Origin: Heterobilharzia americana
Lineage: Eukaryota; Platyhelminthes; Trematoda; Strigeidida; Schistosomatidae
Assembly (NCBI GenBank): GCA_944470555.2
Contig: OX104127.1
Coordinates: 154,767,776 to 154,831,775 of the forward strand
Direction: 5' to 3'
DNA: 64,000 nt
Shown: positions 12,400-24,700 of the stretch, in pieces
Position numbering within the stretch: the first letter of the stretch is position 1
How the letters are laid out: the number at the start of each line of letters is the position of its first letter
Made by a program: the position numbers and the translations under genes
The notes under the pieces: model-generated
Databases searched by the model: none
Told to the model about the DNA's origin: nothing
What the model saw: the letters and a program-made list of their open reading frames with translations, nothing else

Positions 12400-14455
12400 A
12401 TCTAAGAGAAATGCTACTATGTACAGACTCTAATGTATTTGACAGCGATGTTTTGAACAATACTATTGATGGTGTGACATGCTATCTCAAATCCTATCTG
12501 CATATCTGTTGACCCACTGAAAAGCTTTTTCCACACTTTGATCGTATATCTTCTTCACAGCTTGAGAAACTAAGAAGAGAGACAAGAGACTACATAAAGT
12601 GGGTGATAATGCTAGTGCTCGTCGATTGAATGACTTAATTAGGTTGAAGTTAAACGTCTGAGTCTACTATATAACCAGAAACATTTGTCATGCAAAGGCT
12701 CTTCCAGCATGTGGAAAGGTTTTAAAGATCTCACTGGTAGTAAACACCTTAGTAAAGAAGCACATGTCAACGTCTTTGCTTTGAACAAATCGTTCGCATG
12801 CCAACCCACCTGTCCCATCCCACTTCGCTTACCTATGTCCAATGAAGAATTTTGTCCGGTGTTCACTGCGACAGAGGTTTCAAGTGTCTCAAATCCCTGA
12901 AGTATTTTACACAGTTCAGGTCCGAACTGTATGTTAAGCTTTGTATTCACGAAGTGCGCTGATATTTTATCATCCATCAGGTAAAATGTCCACTAGTTCG
13001 GTTTTAGAAAATATCATACCAGCTGCCTGGAAGGATATTACGATAGTCTAGGACTCAAGGAGTATGTACAAAATTCCATCCGATTTCGATTACCACTCCG
13101 TTTTTAAAAATAGTGGAGAATTTCACTGAAGACTTTAGAAGACCATAATAAATTTGCATATAAAATCAGAAGAGCACTTTGAATGCCACCACTCTCCTGT
13201 ATCGCTATATTTCTTATAGTCTTACCATAAATGCCAAGTATGTCAGGTGTGCCTTTTTACACTAAACTCCAGCATTTGATTCTGTCGCAAGACCTCTTTC
13301 AATGGATAAGCTAACCGGGACAAATACTGAGTCCTGGATAATCAGCTGGCTGTATTTCTATTTCTCTGATAGGAAACAATATACTGTTCACAGAGAGAAG
13401 TGCTCCACCTCATTGCTTATTGTGGCTGGAGGTCCCCAAGGAGCCATCATTTCCTCCTGTCTTTTCTCTTTCTTTCTGCATGACTTACCATCTGTAGCTG
13501 GTATCATTTTCATCAAATATCCTGATAACCCAACAGTTTCCATACCTATGTTTAATTCTTCAAAACGTCAGACCACAAACATTAGTTTTAGACTTGAACA
13601 TAGCCTATGTAAACTGCTCAGTTCTCATGATTTCTGTTCTATTGAAAGTTGTGCACTAGAGGATGTTACAAGGGTGATTTATCTTGGTGTATGTTTTTCT
13701 TCAGACGCTTCCTGGTCTTCCAATACCTCACTAATTTCCAAAAGAATTTTCCACCTAACTCTGCATATTAGGAAGCCGAGAGCATCAGGTATTACTCATC
13801 CTCTCCTCTTGTGTTTTATACACTCTTGCATCTTGTCTGTTCTTCTCTATCGCTCCCCTTTATTTTTTCCTGGGTTGCTGAAAATAGAATATGCTATATT
13901 GCATAGAACTTTGAAGATTATTTACCCCCAAACCTTCTAATTAAAATTGTTGTGGACAAACATATCGACTCATGTGAACATCTGGTAGGAGTTATTTTAT
14001 CAGATAACCAACATCCTCTTCACTCGAGGCTCTCTACGTGTCGGTTATCTGGAAAGACAAGGAGCAAGTACATGAGACTCTATGCATGTAATACAAAATA
14101 TACCATATTTAGCTCATCTGCTGTGCGATGAAGAAATTGTTAGAAATGAACTAACTAATCAACTTCTGTTTTTGAAAGCAAACTAATTGATGATGAGCAC
14201 GTTAATATTTACACATTATGAATCTAATTGCTAATATGACTATCTACTCAAATGAACTGCACATTTTCAAGAAAGTTGTAGATGGAGTGAATATTCTTAT
14301 CTTATTTATGTGTAATTTACGCTTATTTCATTTTGTGGTGTATACATATACATTGTCTCCGTCCAAGTGATGCGCTATGATATGCGGAAAGTTGTTTAGT
14401 TTTCTCGAAATAGCTTTCAGAATAAAGTCATTATTATCATTATTATTATTTAGAA
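12400..14455 (+). mobile_element. CR1/jockey-like LINE, reverse transcriptase part, decayed
   Basis: Plus-strand non-LTR element of a lineage different from the RTE copies. A pre-RT stretch reads KGSSSMWKGFKDLTGSKHLS and SFACQPTCPIPLRLPMSNEE (12,690-12,850). The RT follows: VLENIIPAAWKDITIV (about 12,995-13,050), PQGAIISSCLFSFF (13,434-13,475), FIKYPDNPTVSIP in place of F-V-K-Y-A-D-D (13,510-13,550), and VIYLGVCFSSDASW (13,675-13,715). The catalytic Y-A-D-D is therefore mutated to Y-P-D-N. The C-terminal part is broken after 13,940. The 3' end has AATAAA followed by a short ATT-rich tail near 14,430-14,455. The 212-codon ORF at 13,302-13,940 is the best-preserved piece. Confidence 0.75.
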
Positions 14456-14599
14456 TGGAAACACTAAAACTAAAAAACCAAACCAAAAATTTATTTGCTT
14501 ACCTTGATATTATTACAAGCAGTAGATTCTACCGAAAACAACATAAGTTGCTAATACAATTAAACTCTATGATACGTATAATACAAGAACAATAATGGA

Positions 14600-14760
14600 A
14601 GTCTGTTTGTGGTAAAATGAAAAAGTGCTTTATACATTTCAGCATGGTGGACATAATTTGTAGCTGAGGGGGATGATCTTGGTTGCGCTGTGTGATGAGC
14701 GATGAGAACTTTAATGATAAAGCTCTCATTGACATGAGATTCATAAGAGAGAAGGAGTTG
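14600..14760 (-). mobile_element. Penelope-like element 3' UTR fragment
   Basis: The minus strand carries GAGAGCTTTATCATTAAAG and a following CTCAGCTACAAATTATG, which correspond to the PLE tail at 725-830 (+). It lies just before, and inverted relative to, the PLE copy at 14,850-15,810. Confidence 0.55.
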
Positions 14761-14849
14761 AACTATCAACTGCTGTTCTTAAATGTTTTAGTTAGTGAGA
14801 CCAAGGCCAGAAAAATGAGAAACTCAGGTATGCAGGAAGTCAAGGGACA

Positions 14850-15810
14850 GTGATCAAATCAGAAACCACAGTAGCAACAGCCCAACAACGAAAAAATTTG
14901 TTGAGTACAAACCCAATGCAAAAGAACGAGAACACACTGCAGTAAAACAACTTCACGGAGAGGCGAAGAAAATCATTTGATATCTGTCTGAAAGAAGAAC
15001 AGCTACCCACAAAACCCCATCAGAAGATGACTATCCGTGCATCATCATCAGCTACAAAGTCATCCGCAGAAATCAACAAACAGATCATTTTACCGTACAT
15101 AAAGAATGTATAAGATTGTGACAAGATTACTGAGACCACTTGGAATTAGTATGGCTCATAAACTACCAATTTCCTTTCAAACCATATTTTACGGGCCGAA
15201 AGATGCAACAACCAAAGAAGACAAGCTAAATATCATTTAGAAAATCAGCTTCAATAATAATGATCAACACTACATTGGAAAAAGTGATCGCCCTATTTAC
15301 CTTTGTTTACATCAACATCATCTAGCTATTAAACGTCACGATATTTCATCACTCATTTCGGTGCCCGTGGATAACTACGAACATGAGGTCAATTTCGACA
15401 GTATAGAAATTTTGGACAGAGGAAACAAAGAATATCAAAGAGTTTCTAGGAGCTTGGCATTCAGATGAGTCAGCAGTCAATAGGTGTATATACACAGAAT
15501 CAACCTATCAGTCAAAAAGAGGAATGATGAACAACAGAAAGGTCAGAGGTCAAGCGGATGAAAAGCCAACAAGAGAATATGCAGTCAATGACACATTAAT
15601 CAAAGGAAACAACCAATCACAAACCATTTCGTCAGGCCAAGCTGCTGAATCACTTATGGCGAAAGGCTGACAGCCCACTTAGTGTTCAAGTCGGTGTGGA
15701 TTATTTTTTCCATAAACACAGTGATTAAACCATGATAAAACACCAGGATAAAACCATCCATATCAGAGAATGCAACACAGCCAAGATATCTCATTTTTCT
15801 CTAACTCATA
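14850..15810 (+). mobile_element. Penelope-like element, GIY-YIG end, decayed
   Basis: Plus strand: an RT-to-endonuclease linker (14,860-15,240) with several stops, then a GIY-YIG remnant HYIGKSDRPIYLCLHQHH and KRHDISSLISVPVDNYEHE (about 15,270-15,390), ending with YQSKRGMMNNRKVRGQADEK. Same family as the fragments at 1-840 but not an identical copy. The tail to about 15,810 is non-coding. Confidence 0.7.
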
Positions 15811-15894
15811 TCAGTCCGTGATGAATACCAACTTGAAATCTATAAAGACCTCAAAACTGAAGTTAGATTTACAAGCAGCATTAGTTTTTTGGTT

Positions 15895-16085
15895 ACAATT
15901 TAATTGGTAGTGACAAATAGAGAAACCCGAGATGCTTATTTCGTCCTATTTGGGACTCGTTAGATGGATGTAACTTCATGCCTGTCAGTGATGGTGTTCT
16001 CAATGGGATTCTAATCTCATGTGCCTATAGGCATCAGTCAGTTCGATCCAGTATAACAACGGAAAATTACAATTATCAATGAATA
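15895..16085 (-). mobile_element. SM-alpha-like SINE with hammerhead relic
   Basis: The minus strand of 15,939-15,963 reads CTAACGAGTCCCAAATAGG then ACGAAA. It keeps helix II (GTCC/GGAC) and the GAAA of the schistosome hammerhead, but the conserved CTGANGA box is CTAACGA. The downstream GGCATCAGTCAGTTCGATCC block (+ strand) recurs around 16,350 and 22,640. The catalytic core looks inactivated. Confidence 0.6.
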
Positions 16086-16109
16086 ATAAGTGATACTTAA
16101 TGGATAATA

Positions 16110-16425
16110 GTTGGCTCTCGCACTTTAATGGCCTAGTAGATGACCTGCCGGGATTTGAAGAGATGGGTACGAAGTTTGAGTCTCAGTGAAAACATTATCA
16201 CTCACTGGAGTGTAGGTACATCTGATTTACGTGTTCCAATAAGAAAGAAAAAGGCGTACTGGATGCCAATGCTAATCACCATCAAATACATTTTAAAACG
16301 AAGAATTTATAGATAATGTCAAGCCGTCCATGAAGGTGCTCATATCTGAGCATAAGTTGATCAGTTTGACCTAGTATAACAACGGAGAATTGCAAGTATA
16401 AACAATTAATAATCACTAAATTCAA
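16110..16425 (+). mobile_element. SM-alpha-like SINE, degenerate
   Basis: A tRNA-like head (TTTAATGGCCTAGTAGATG, then a B-box-like AAGTTTGAGTCTC near 16,175) is followed by GTAGGTACATCTGATTTACG and a strongly mutated hammerhead region. The tail, with TAGTATAACAACGGAGAATTG, matches the tail at 16,050. Confidence 0.5.
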
Positions 16426-17757
16426 TTCGGTGTAATGATATTCCTACTTAAATCCCTCATCTGACTTTTTGGATGTAATATCGACATAAGAGAAACTAAA
16501 ACTTGGTGTTGTTTATCATCATAAATACTGAACGACACGTTTGTTCCTTAGCATAGTTGATACAAAGTAGTAAGCAGCTTATTTGCTAATGTGTTTATAT
16601 CAGCTCAAATCAGAACAAAGCGCCATATGAAACAGCTGGCATATTAATAAATTAGGCAAAAAACACATAAACAACAATTGTTAGACTGTTATCAATCACA
16701 GTTACAACAGTAATGTTATGAATTTCATAGAAAATAACCAGATAAAACAGTGAATTATTATTATAAAGGAAAATGGATAAAAAGCATAAGGAATTGAATG
16801 AAGTAAGAGTCGTGTTTTCAAAACTTCATCAGTTGAACATGAATTTATTGTTTCACCTAGGAATAAAACAAAAGTAACTTTGAGACAGAATAGAAAAAAA
16901 GCATGGAATATATTCAGATAATTAGTGATCACAATTACGTAAATGATATTATATAGTAATACTACTGAGAGTATGCCTTAAAATGAAAGCAATAGGGATA
17001 AGCAAACACTGATATCGAAAAATACTTCAAGCTTATACAAAGGAAGCTGTCAGTAATTGCACACGTATGAAGGTGTGAATGTCTGTTGCTGCAGTCAGGT
17101 TCATCTTTTTGTAAAAAGATCAAATGCATAGCATAGAAATGAAATATAGAATATTGATTTCTAGGGTATAAGAGAATAAATCAAGTAAATACAATTATAA
17201 CTTGGTTTTATTACTGTGGTTAATTTTAATAAATAATTGAATATTTGGTCTAAGTGAGAACGTACTCAATTTAAAGCCTATCAAAGGTTTACGCGAGGTG
17301 AATGCAGCATGTTTACTTCAGACTTACTTTGAACGCGAATACAATAGATAAATCAGAAGTTGAAAGAAAATGCAAAAAATGATATTATTCACCTTGGAAC
17401 ATAAGACAGAAAAGTTATTTGATTCTGTTAATGGCAGAACAGTGATGACAACGACAACAATAGTAATGATAAAAATAACGCAGAAAATGTTCTAAACCAA
17501 GAACAATCATGAAATTGGCTTTGAGTGAAACAATAACCACTGGTATAATAATTCCTTTGAAAGTGTTTATAACTTCCGAATCAAAACTTTGAAACGTATT
17601 CATTTTATACGTATGATTATTTGATTATTGTTTCTATCTGTGTGTTCAACAAATATTTTAATGATTTGAACATGTGAATGTTGTTTGAGCTTCATGCACT
17701 AGAGGAATAGTCTCTGAGCAAACTATTTTACAGAAATGAGGCACTCCTTATTCTTTC
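16426..17757 (-). other. 3' flank of the M6 gene
   Basis: The M6 stop codon lies at 17,760-17,758, so the 3' UTR starts here on the minus strand. Possible poly(A) signals are ATTAAA at 17,662-17,657 and AATAAA at 17,212-17,207. The sequence cannot decide between them. No further gene recognised. Confidence 0.4.
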
Positions 17758-17862
17758 TTATTGCTGTAGCGCGACACCCTCTTCACCGGCATCCGAGGTC
17801 TCATAATATCTTGCCTCTTGCATTCTGGCATAATTCATTGCAGTGCAAATAACTATTTGTAT
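17758..17862 (-). CDS. M6-family gene, last exon with C-terminus
   Basis: Acceptor TTTTCCTTTCAAG, then 34 codons and TAA at 17,760-17,758: [20 protein letters not shown] followed by [14 protein letters not shown]. The start continues TM4 and the N-Y-A...E pattern matches the M6 cytoplasmic tail. In phase with the 19,208 donor. Confidence 0.85.
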   Translation of the reverse strand: MQIVICTAMNYARMQEARYYETSDAGEEGVALQQ

Positions 17863-18742
17863 CTTGAAAGGAAAATAAGTAAATCAGAGTTATAAACGTC
17901 GTAAAAATGGGTATTACCATTAAATTATTAACAGAGTACAGATTATATTTTACTGCCAAACATTTTGAATTACCAATGATTACACTACAGGATAGGATAA
18001 AGTACTCTAATCTCCTCCTACGAAGTAAGCAACAACAGTGCTAGTAACTTCTTAAGGAAATTCATTGGTTATATTCAGTGTCATTTCGACTGCGCTAAGC
18101 ATTTTGTCATCGTATTATTACTATCAAATTTTACCCATACCATCGTCAACAAGGTACACTCTGAATATTCTAGCATAATCACAACAAATGATGTATGGAA
18201 TTCATCCCATAATAAAGACTAGAATAAACCACTAGTAACTATTCTCTAACTGAAATTCTTGGAAAAAGTAGATTCATCATAATCCTTATTGATGTCTCTA
18301 TTCAGTATCATCATAGTGCAAATTTAGAAACTTGCCAAAACATCCAATTGTACAGGTAAAGTTTAATATACCGTCTGTCAACGGCGTTTTACATTTACGA
18401 AGATACTTCAGTGCGTACTAACAGTAGTTCAAGTTTGGTAGTTTAGGGTTTCCTGAGCTAGGAATTTGAGTAGTGCAAAATTTGCCTCCTATTTAAAGTA
18501 AATCACTGAAACATGTTTTCAAAAGGATGGTAATATATGTAATTTAGGTAAACAGTGGTAGAGTTTAGCCTATCTTTACTATGCTCTATACATGCTAACT
18601 GTTTACGGTTTCTCCTAGTCTCACGTTGAAGGTTGATGAAGTCACCTAGCCTGGTAATAAAACGTCCAAGAATAAACTGCAAAGCTCGGGAAGCATTAAA
18701 CAATAAACATCCCCGTCCTAAACGAGAAGTCTTCTATACTAC

Positions 18743-18796
<54 letters not shown>

Positions 18797-21700
18797 ATAT
18801 ATATGTCGAAGAAGAGTGAGACCAGATGGCAGTATAATGCATTGTGAGTATGAAACACTTGTAGTAAACGACAGTGAACCTGAAAGTTACTATTATGCGA
18901 TATCTGAAGTTACAACAGTTATATCTAGAGATATATCAAACCAATTATCACTTGTGACTTTGTTCATAAAGATGAGACGACTGAAACGTGTTTGTGTTTA
19001 TTCAGTATATAATTTGAAAAGATGGAAAATAAATTGACTTCCTACTATGTTCATGCTTTGTTATCAATAAATCCGTGAGTTATTCCATTTAATCTACGGC
19101 ATAAAACGGCACAAAACGTCATGCTGAATTGTTGACTTGGTGCCTTCTGAAAAGCCCAAGATGTATATTAAACAACGAAGTGAAAAATGATTAACTCGAC
19201 TACTTACGTAACCAAACAGCAACAGGAAAATACCAGCAATAGCAATAACAACGCAGACCAAAATGTCATGTATTCTTTCGGTGAAATTCGCCCTAGCTAT
19301 ATGTATAGGAAGACCATTTTGATCATATAAACCTGTTTGAATGCAAAGAACAGCTTAATTAACATAAGTAACATTCAGGTGGTATTTTACTGCGTATAGC
19401 TAAACAAGAGTCAGACAACAGACTGGACAATTTAAAATTCATTTCAAATATAATCTGACTTCAAGTAATCTTATACGTGAATAGCTTTCATAAGTAGGAA
19501 AACCATTTAAAACGTGGGACTGTAAGATAGCTGTTTCACCCCAGTATGAAAATCCTCAACAGTGTGCATCTATGACTGTAATTCGCCAGGGCTCGAACCC
19601 GGAACCTTCGAGTTTCGCAGCGAGCAAGTCAACATTGAGCCTGTAGGTCAGAATCCAGTGGTCCCCATTTTACGACGTTTGTAAAGTCTGACTCAGTGGC
19701 TAAATGGCAACGTGCTTGCCGTGAAACCTAAAGGTTCTGAACTCAATCCTGGGCGGGGTGCAGGTCTGCACCGCTGAGGAATCCCATATTGAGATGAATT
19801 AGCTGTCCACTGCTCCCAGGTTTTCAATGGTTCTCCAGTTGGTGTTAGTCCATGATGAATACGACCTTGAAATCCATGAGCCCCACACATCTCAAAGTTG
19901 AATGGCATTGGTTGAAGCTTGATGTTATGGTAGGCGATAGAACAACTGATTTGGTTTCAAACAAAATTCCCCTGTTTACCTAAAAAACGGCACTTAGTTA
20001 CTTTTCCTCGTATTTTATAAAGATTAGATATATTTTGTCTTTATTCCTGCCGTGTATTGTGAGCGAAATGCAAGCAAAATTTGTAGCCCTCAACAAGGAG
20101 ATGAGAGGCTTTTGCAGACAAAAGCAGCTTGCTTTATTTCATTGGTTAGACAATACTGGAATACTATGTTAAATTTTTTATCTGATATGTAGCACCGTGT
20201 GATACAGTATTACTTACTTGATGACGTTTCCAGGATAAATTATCGCTCATAATCATATCATGTTCATCAAACCACTTTCGATATCTGATTTAAATAGTCT
20301 TGTCCCTTAATATTCCTTGTTTCTAGTGGTGCAGAAAACGACAGCGCTTAGACGCAGGAAAGAATGTTTATCATTGACATCTTGTACAGTAGTCATCAAA
20401 TATTGTACACTTTCCACTAACGTAGTCATCTGCATAATGTGCTTCATTTCCTCTTCTGCTTCTATCTTGATTTGCTCTTAATACCCCCTCACTATCTCCT
20501 GCGTTTCTCTGGGCAGAATCTTTACCGATTCCTCGTAATTCCCCATAAGTTCTGTTCCCTGTCAACATATACTACTTATATCCATTCTGATTAGTAACGC
20601 CTACTACAGTGGTAGTAAGATTTTTCACATCTCTGGTGTAGGTATTGTATCGTTCCTATTACATATGTTGTGTGTTGACTTGATGATTGATTGATTCAAT
20701 TTAGTGTAGTCGGTCTCCCTCTCTCTCTGTCTCTCCGTCTAATTATATTGGACTTAAGTGGTCTTTATCTCACCCTATCATGTGTTTGTGTGCGGTACAT
20801 TGGCCAAGATTTTTCTAGATTATTGATACTTCTGGGGTCTGTTATTCTATATTTAGCTGAATTCCTATGTTCCGCTAATCTAACTGACTCCGACCGGCTA
20901 GTTTGACCTATGTACTTGACGTGACCTGACTCACAGTCATTACATGGAATTTGATAAATTAGATTATTTTGCTTCATTGGTCCTATCGGATCCTTAAGCC
21001 AGCTGACATAGCTTATCTTTGAGTGAGTTTATAGGTTTAAATGCTACCCTAATTTCAGCTTTGTTAAGAATTCTACAGAAAGTTTGTGATGTTCGTTCCT
21101 TAAAAGGTTACACAATGGAGCCTCTGAACTTCTTTCTACTCATGTTATCGCTACTTTTCGTACTCATATTACTGTTATTATTTCGTCTCTTATGTGTTCC
21201 TAAGAATTTCTTCATAAACGGTAGAGGATAGTTATTAACTTTCCTTTCGGGTTTCAATTTCTTGTTTAAGTTTTTGCACTAACTAGTCAGTTTTCTAGCT
21301 CTATTATTTAAAAATTTGTCTCAGCCCACCTTAACTGACATTGGATGAGGTAACCTGAAGCCTAGAAACCTGTTAGATTGTGTCGGTTTCCTACAGATGA
21401 TAGTATTCATACCACTGTCTGTTCTTCATTTCACTCTGGAATTCAAAATTTTTCGAAACGCCTTGGGATTATTTTAAAACCTAAGTATATAATGATTAAA
21501 CCTGAATGGGAGCTCAGCCACTTTCAGGACACTCTCAATATACATGGCTTTGATGTTAATAACATAGATATTGCTAAAATTCGCATCGATATTAGATTCT
21601 TCTGTCTAAAATGCATGTTACTTTGGTTTCTAATATCAGAATGGGAAATGGGTTATATATATATATATATATATATATTCATTATCGACATTAAAACTAC

Positions 21701-24700
21701 TTGTGTGGGGATCTGTTGCACTCAACTCATCATAGAGAACAAGATCCGGATTTTCAACACTATCAGTCAATTCAGTGCTTCTATGTGATGGTTCAGAGAC
21801 TAAGCTCGTTACGAAAAGAATTTCCAACAAACTGCATACATGCATCAACAGCTACTGCCTATGCTCACTCCATACTGAAGGTCACATCAGACAACCAGAA
21901 AGAACAAGCAACAAGGAAATCCTGGCTGGTAACGAACCAGCGAAGAACACATCGCCCAACAAATATGTAGAGGAAAGTGCAGATGGATTGGATTGAGCAT
22001 ACACTGAGAAGACCATTGGGGACAACACGCTCCAGGTCGGGTCATCGAGTGAAACCCAAATGGAAGACGACGAGTTGGGCGTTCAAGGTGAGGGTGACAT
22101 GAAGGAGATCATGTGAGGAAGAAATGAAAGCTACTGGGGATTCATGGAGTCAAGTTGAAAGAACTGCAGAGAAGAGATTGAAATAGTGGCGTGCTACTGA
22201 ATCTCTATGTTCCACTCGGAACCGAAATAACAAATAAATAATAATAATAGATTGGTAATCCTTGTGTAGCCTTAACAACTTTGTCAAGTTTCATCAGTTT
22301 TCATCGTCCGACATCTTTATTAACTTCCATCTCATTCAAAACATTCCTATCAATATTTAGAAGCATATCGGATACCTTGTTTTTTATCCTACTCTATGAC
22401 TTTGTTCTGGTGACTAACCCCAGAATTTAAGACACACGTTTCATCCTGTTTGAGTCTCCTCATCTAGATATACTTGGACCCCAGTTGATGGTGATGTTCC
22501 CACCGGGACTTGAACCCAGAACTCATTGCTTCAAAAAGGCGAAACATTCGTCCTGGATTCCACTGCTACCCAGCCCGAAACCAATTGCAATGTCATGAAA
22601 AATCAGGTGATACTGAGGCATCTTCACATGAGCCCATATGCCAGCATAGGTCGATCAGTTCGACTGACTATACCAAAGATTATATGTATTTATAAATAAC
22701 AGTCAAATTCCATGAATTGCAAGTGACTGAGAAGTATCCACGAAACAAATAACTGCTAATTCTGCTACTCTTTTTTCTATTTTATCTGGAAATGTAGTTC
22801 TGTTGTAAAATAAAATAACCTAATTCATTATTTTATTAGCTACTGAACTGAAATTTAAAAGCACTACATTATGCTCATCGTAGTTTTCCGCTCTTGGAGC
22901 CGCTAACAACTTTTGGAATATGTTACAAGCTTCTGTAAATAATCCCTAGTCAACGCAATGAAATTATGTGAGCTTTTTGTGATATATGCATTTTGAAGTT
23001 GTTTAGGTTGTAAGTAATTGAGGAGTATCGGTGAGAAAAAAATGAGTATATTTCATTCTTCTACATATGCTGTTGTTGATCTCAACGGAAATCGAACCTA
23101 CAAAGAGAATGCAGTGAGAACAAGCATAGTACTGAATAACTCCTAAACACTCAGTAAAAACAATATCAACATAAAATCTGGCATTTCTATGTAGGAATTC
23201 AAGTAGCCACACCTCACATCACATAAAGCGGAAATGCATTGCTATGAAAGATTAGGAAGGAAAGAAGAAAGGGGAACATGGGGAGACAGAGTATGAGAGA
23301 ATGAGGTACTAGGGAAGTTCTGCATAACAGTTACGATAATGAGTAATTATTGATACTTTTGCACCACTGAGTTAAATTCTGAATCATATTGCTTAGAGTT
23401 TCCAACCACCAGTTTCTGTCGTCACACAGACCGCAACCATAAAGTCTGCATTTACCTATACGATTTGGCCAAATAGTTAAAGACCATGAAGTGGTGCAGT
23501 GTTTTAGTCTTTTCACCTCCAATTTTTGTCTAGCGTTAACATAATTAAGCTAACACTAAGCAACAGAGTGAGTGATGACTTGAGATGCGTAACATCTGCC
23601 AGCATCCCGAGTCAATGAATGTTCACAATCTCATCTATTGACTTTTCCCTACAATGCTGACACAGTGACATCGTGATGCACGGACAATGCTGGGAAGAAA
23701 ACAGTGCTAAAACAACTAAGGCCATGACATCTTCTGTATATTTAATGGTCATATTCAACAACCATATAGCAGAACAGAGTGAATTGCAGCCCAGTACACT
23801 TGACCCTTAATATACAATTGGATATCGTCGTGGTACTACAGATGAAGTAGGTTAGCGAAGGTCAGTTGAGTCTTCTGTATCCATACCGAGACCTCGTTAG
23901 TTGCTGACCCACCATGGTTGGCTGGACTTCCAAGGTAACTGAAGTAGTCAACTGAGTCAAACACTTAACTTCCTATTGCTAGATGAGGCATCATTGATGA
24001 CTAGTGATGCGGCTGTAACTTGCATTTGGGTGGTGAGAAAACTATCCTAAACAATCTCAAATTGCCGCTCAAGGTCCTCAAAAGATCCTACATTTTGTCA
24101 GTTTCTTAACCTAACAGGACTTTGTCATCTCTAGGTGCTGTAGATCTACTAAGGATTCTCCTGTGAAAAGATCAATTCCTGTTTAGTCAGATGACGATAA
24201 GGAAGCCTACATTAGTACATGTATGATAGAGTTTAACAAGAATATATGGAGTGGACATCTTTACCGGACACTACTTAATGTATACAACTCAACTGATAGC
24301 TCACCATAGTCTCTAACACGTTCACGGGTGTTTGGTTACAGAGCCTTCAAAAAGTGACTTACTTTGTGTCCCTTTCAGGGAGAGAGAATAACAAAAGACG
24401 GAGTCAAATGTTGCTTTTAAGTCCATGAATACAGATTATTTCGGGCGTTGGTAAATATCCCTATGTTTAAGAAGCCGGAGGAGTGTAAATATCTAGTCAA
24501 CGCACTCACAGCTAGGTCTGAAATCTGACCGATTTTATCGGATTCACCATTTTCGAGCTCGTCCCAGTCCTTTAATAATCATAGAAACTAGAATCTTAGA
24601 AACCTTTTTGTCAGGCTGATTCCCTTTTGATTAGTGCAAGAGGATTTACCTCATTCCTTCAAGACTGAAGAAATCAGTGACTGAGACCAGTTGTAGGGGA

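Noticed and set aside
13302..13940. The 212-codon plus-strand ORF as a host gene
   Set aside because: It shows LINE reverse-transcriptase blocks (PQGAIIS, Y-P-D-N in place of Y-A-D-D, YLGV.FSSD), with matching LINE sequence on both sides.
15939..15963. An active hammerhead ribozyme
   Set aside because: The essential CTGANGA box is changed to CTAACGA, so cleavage is not expected.
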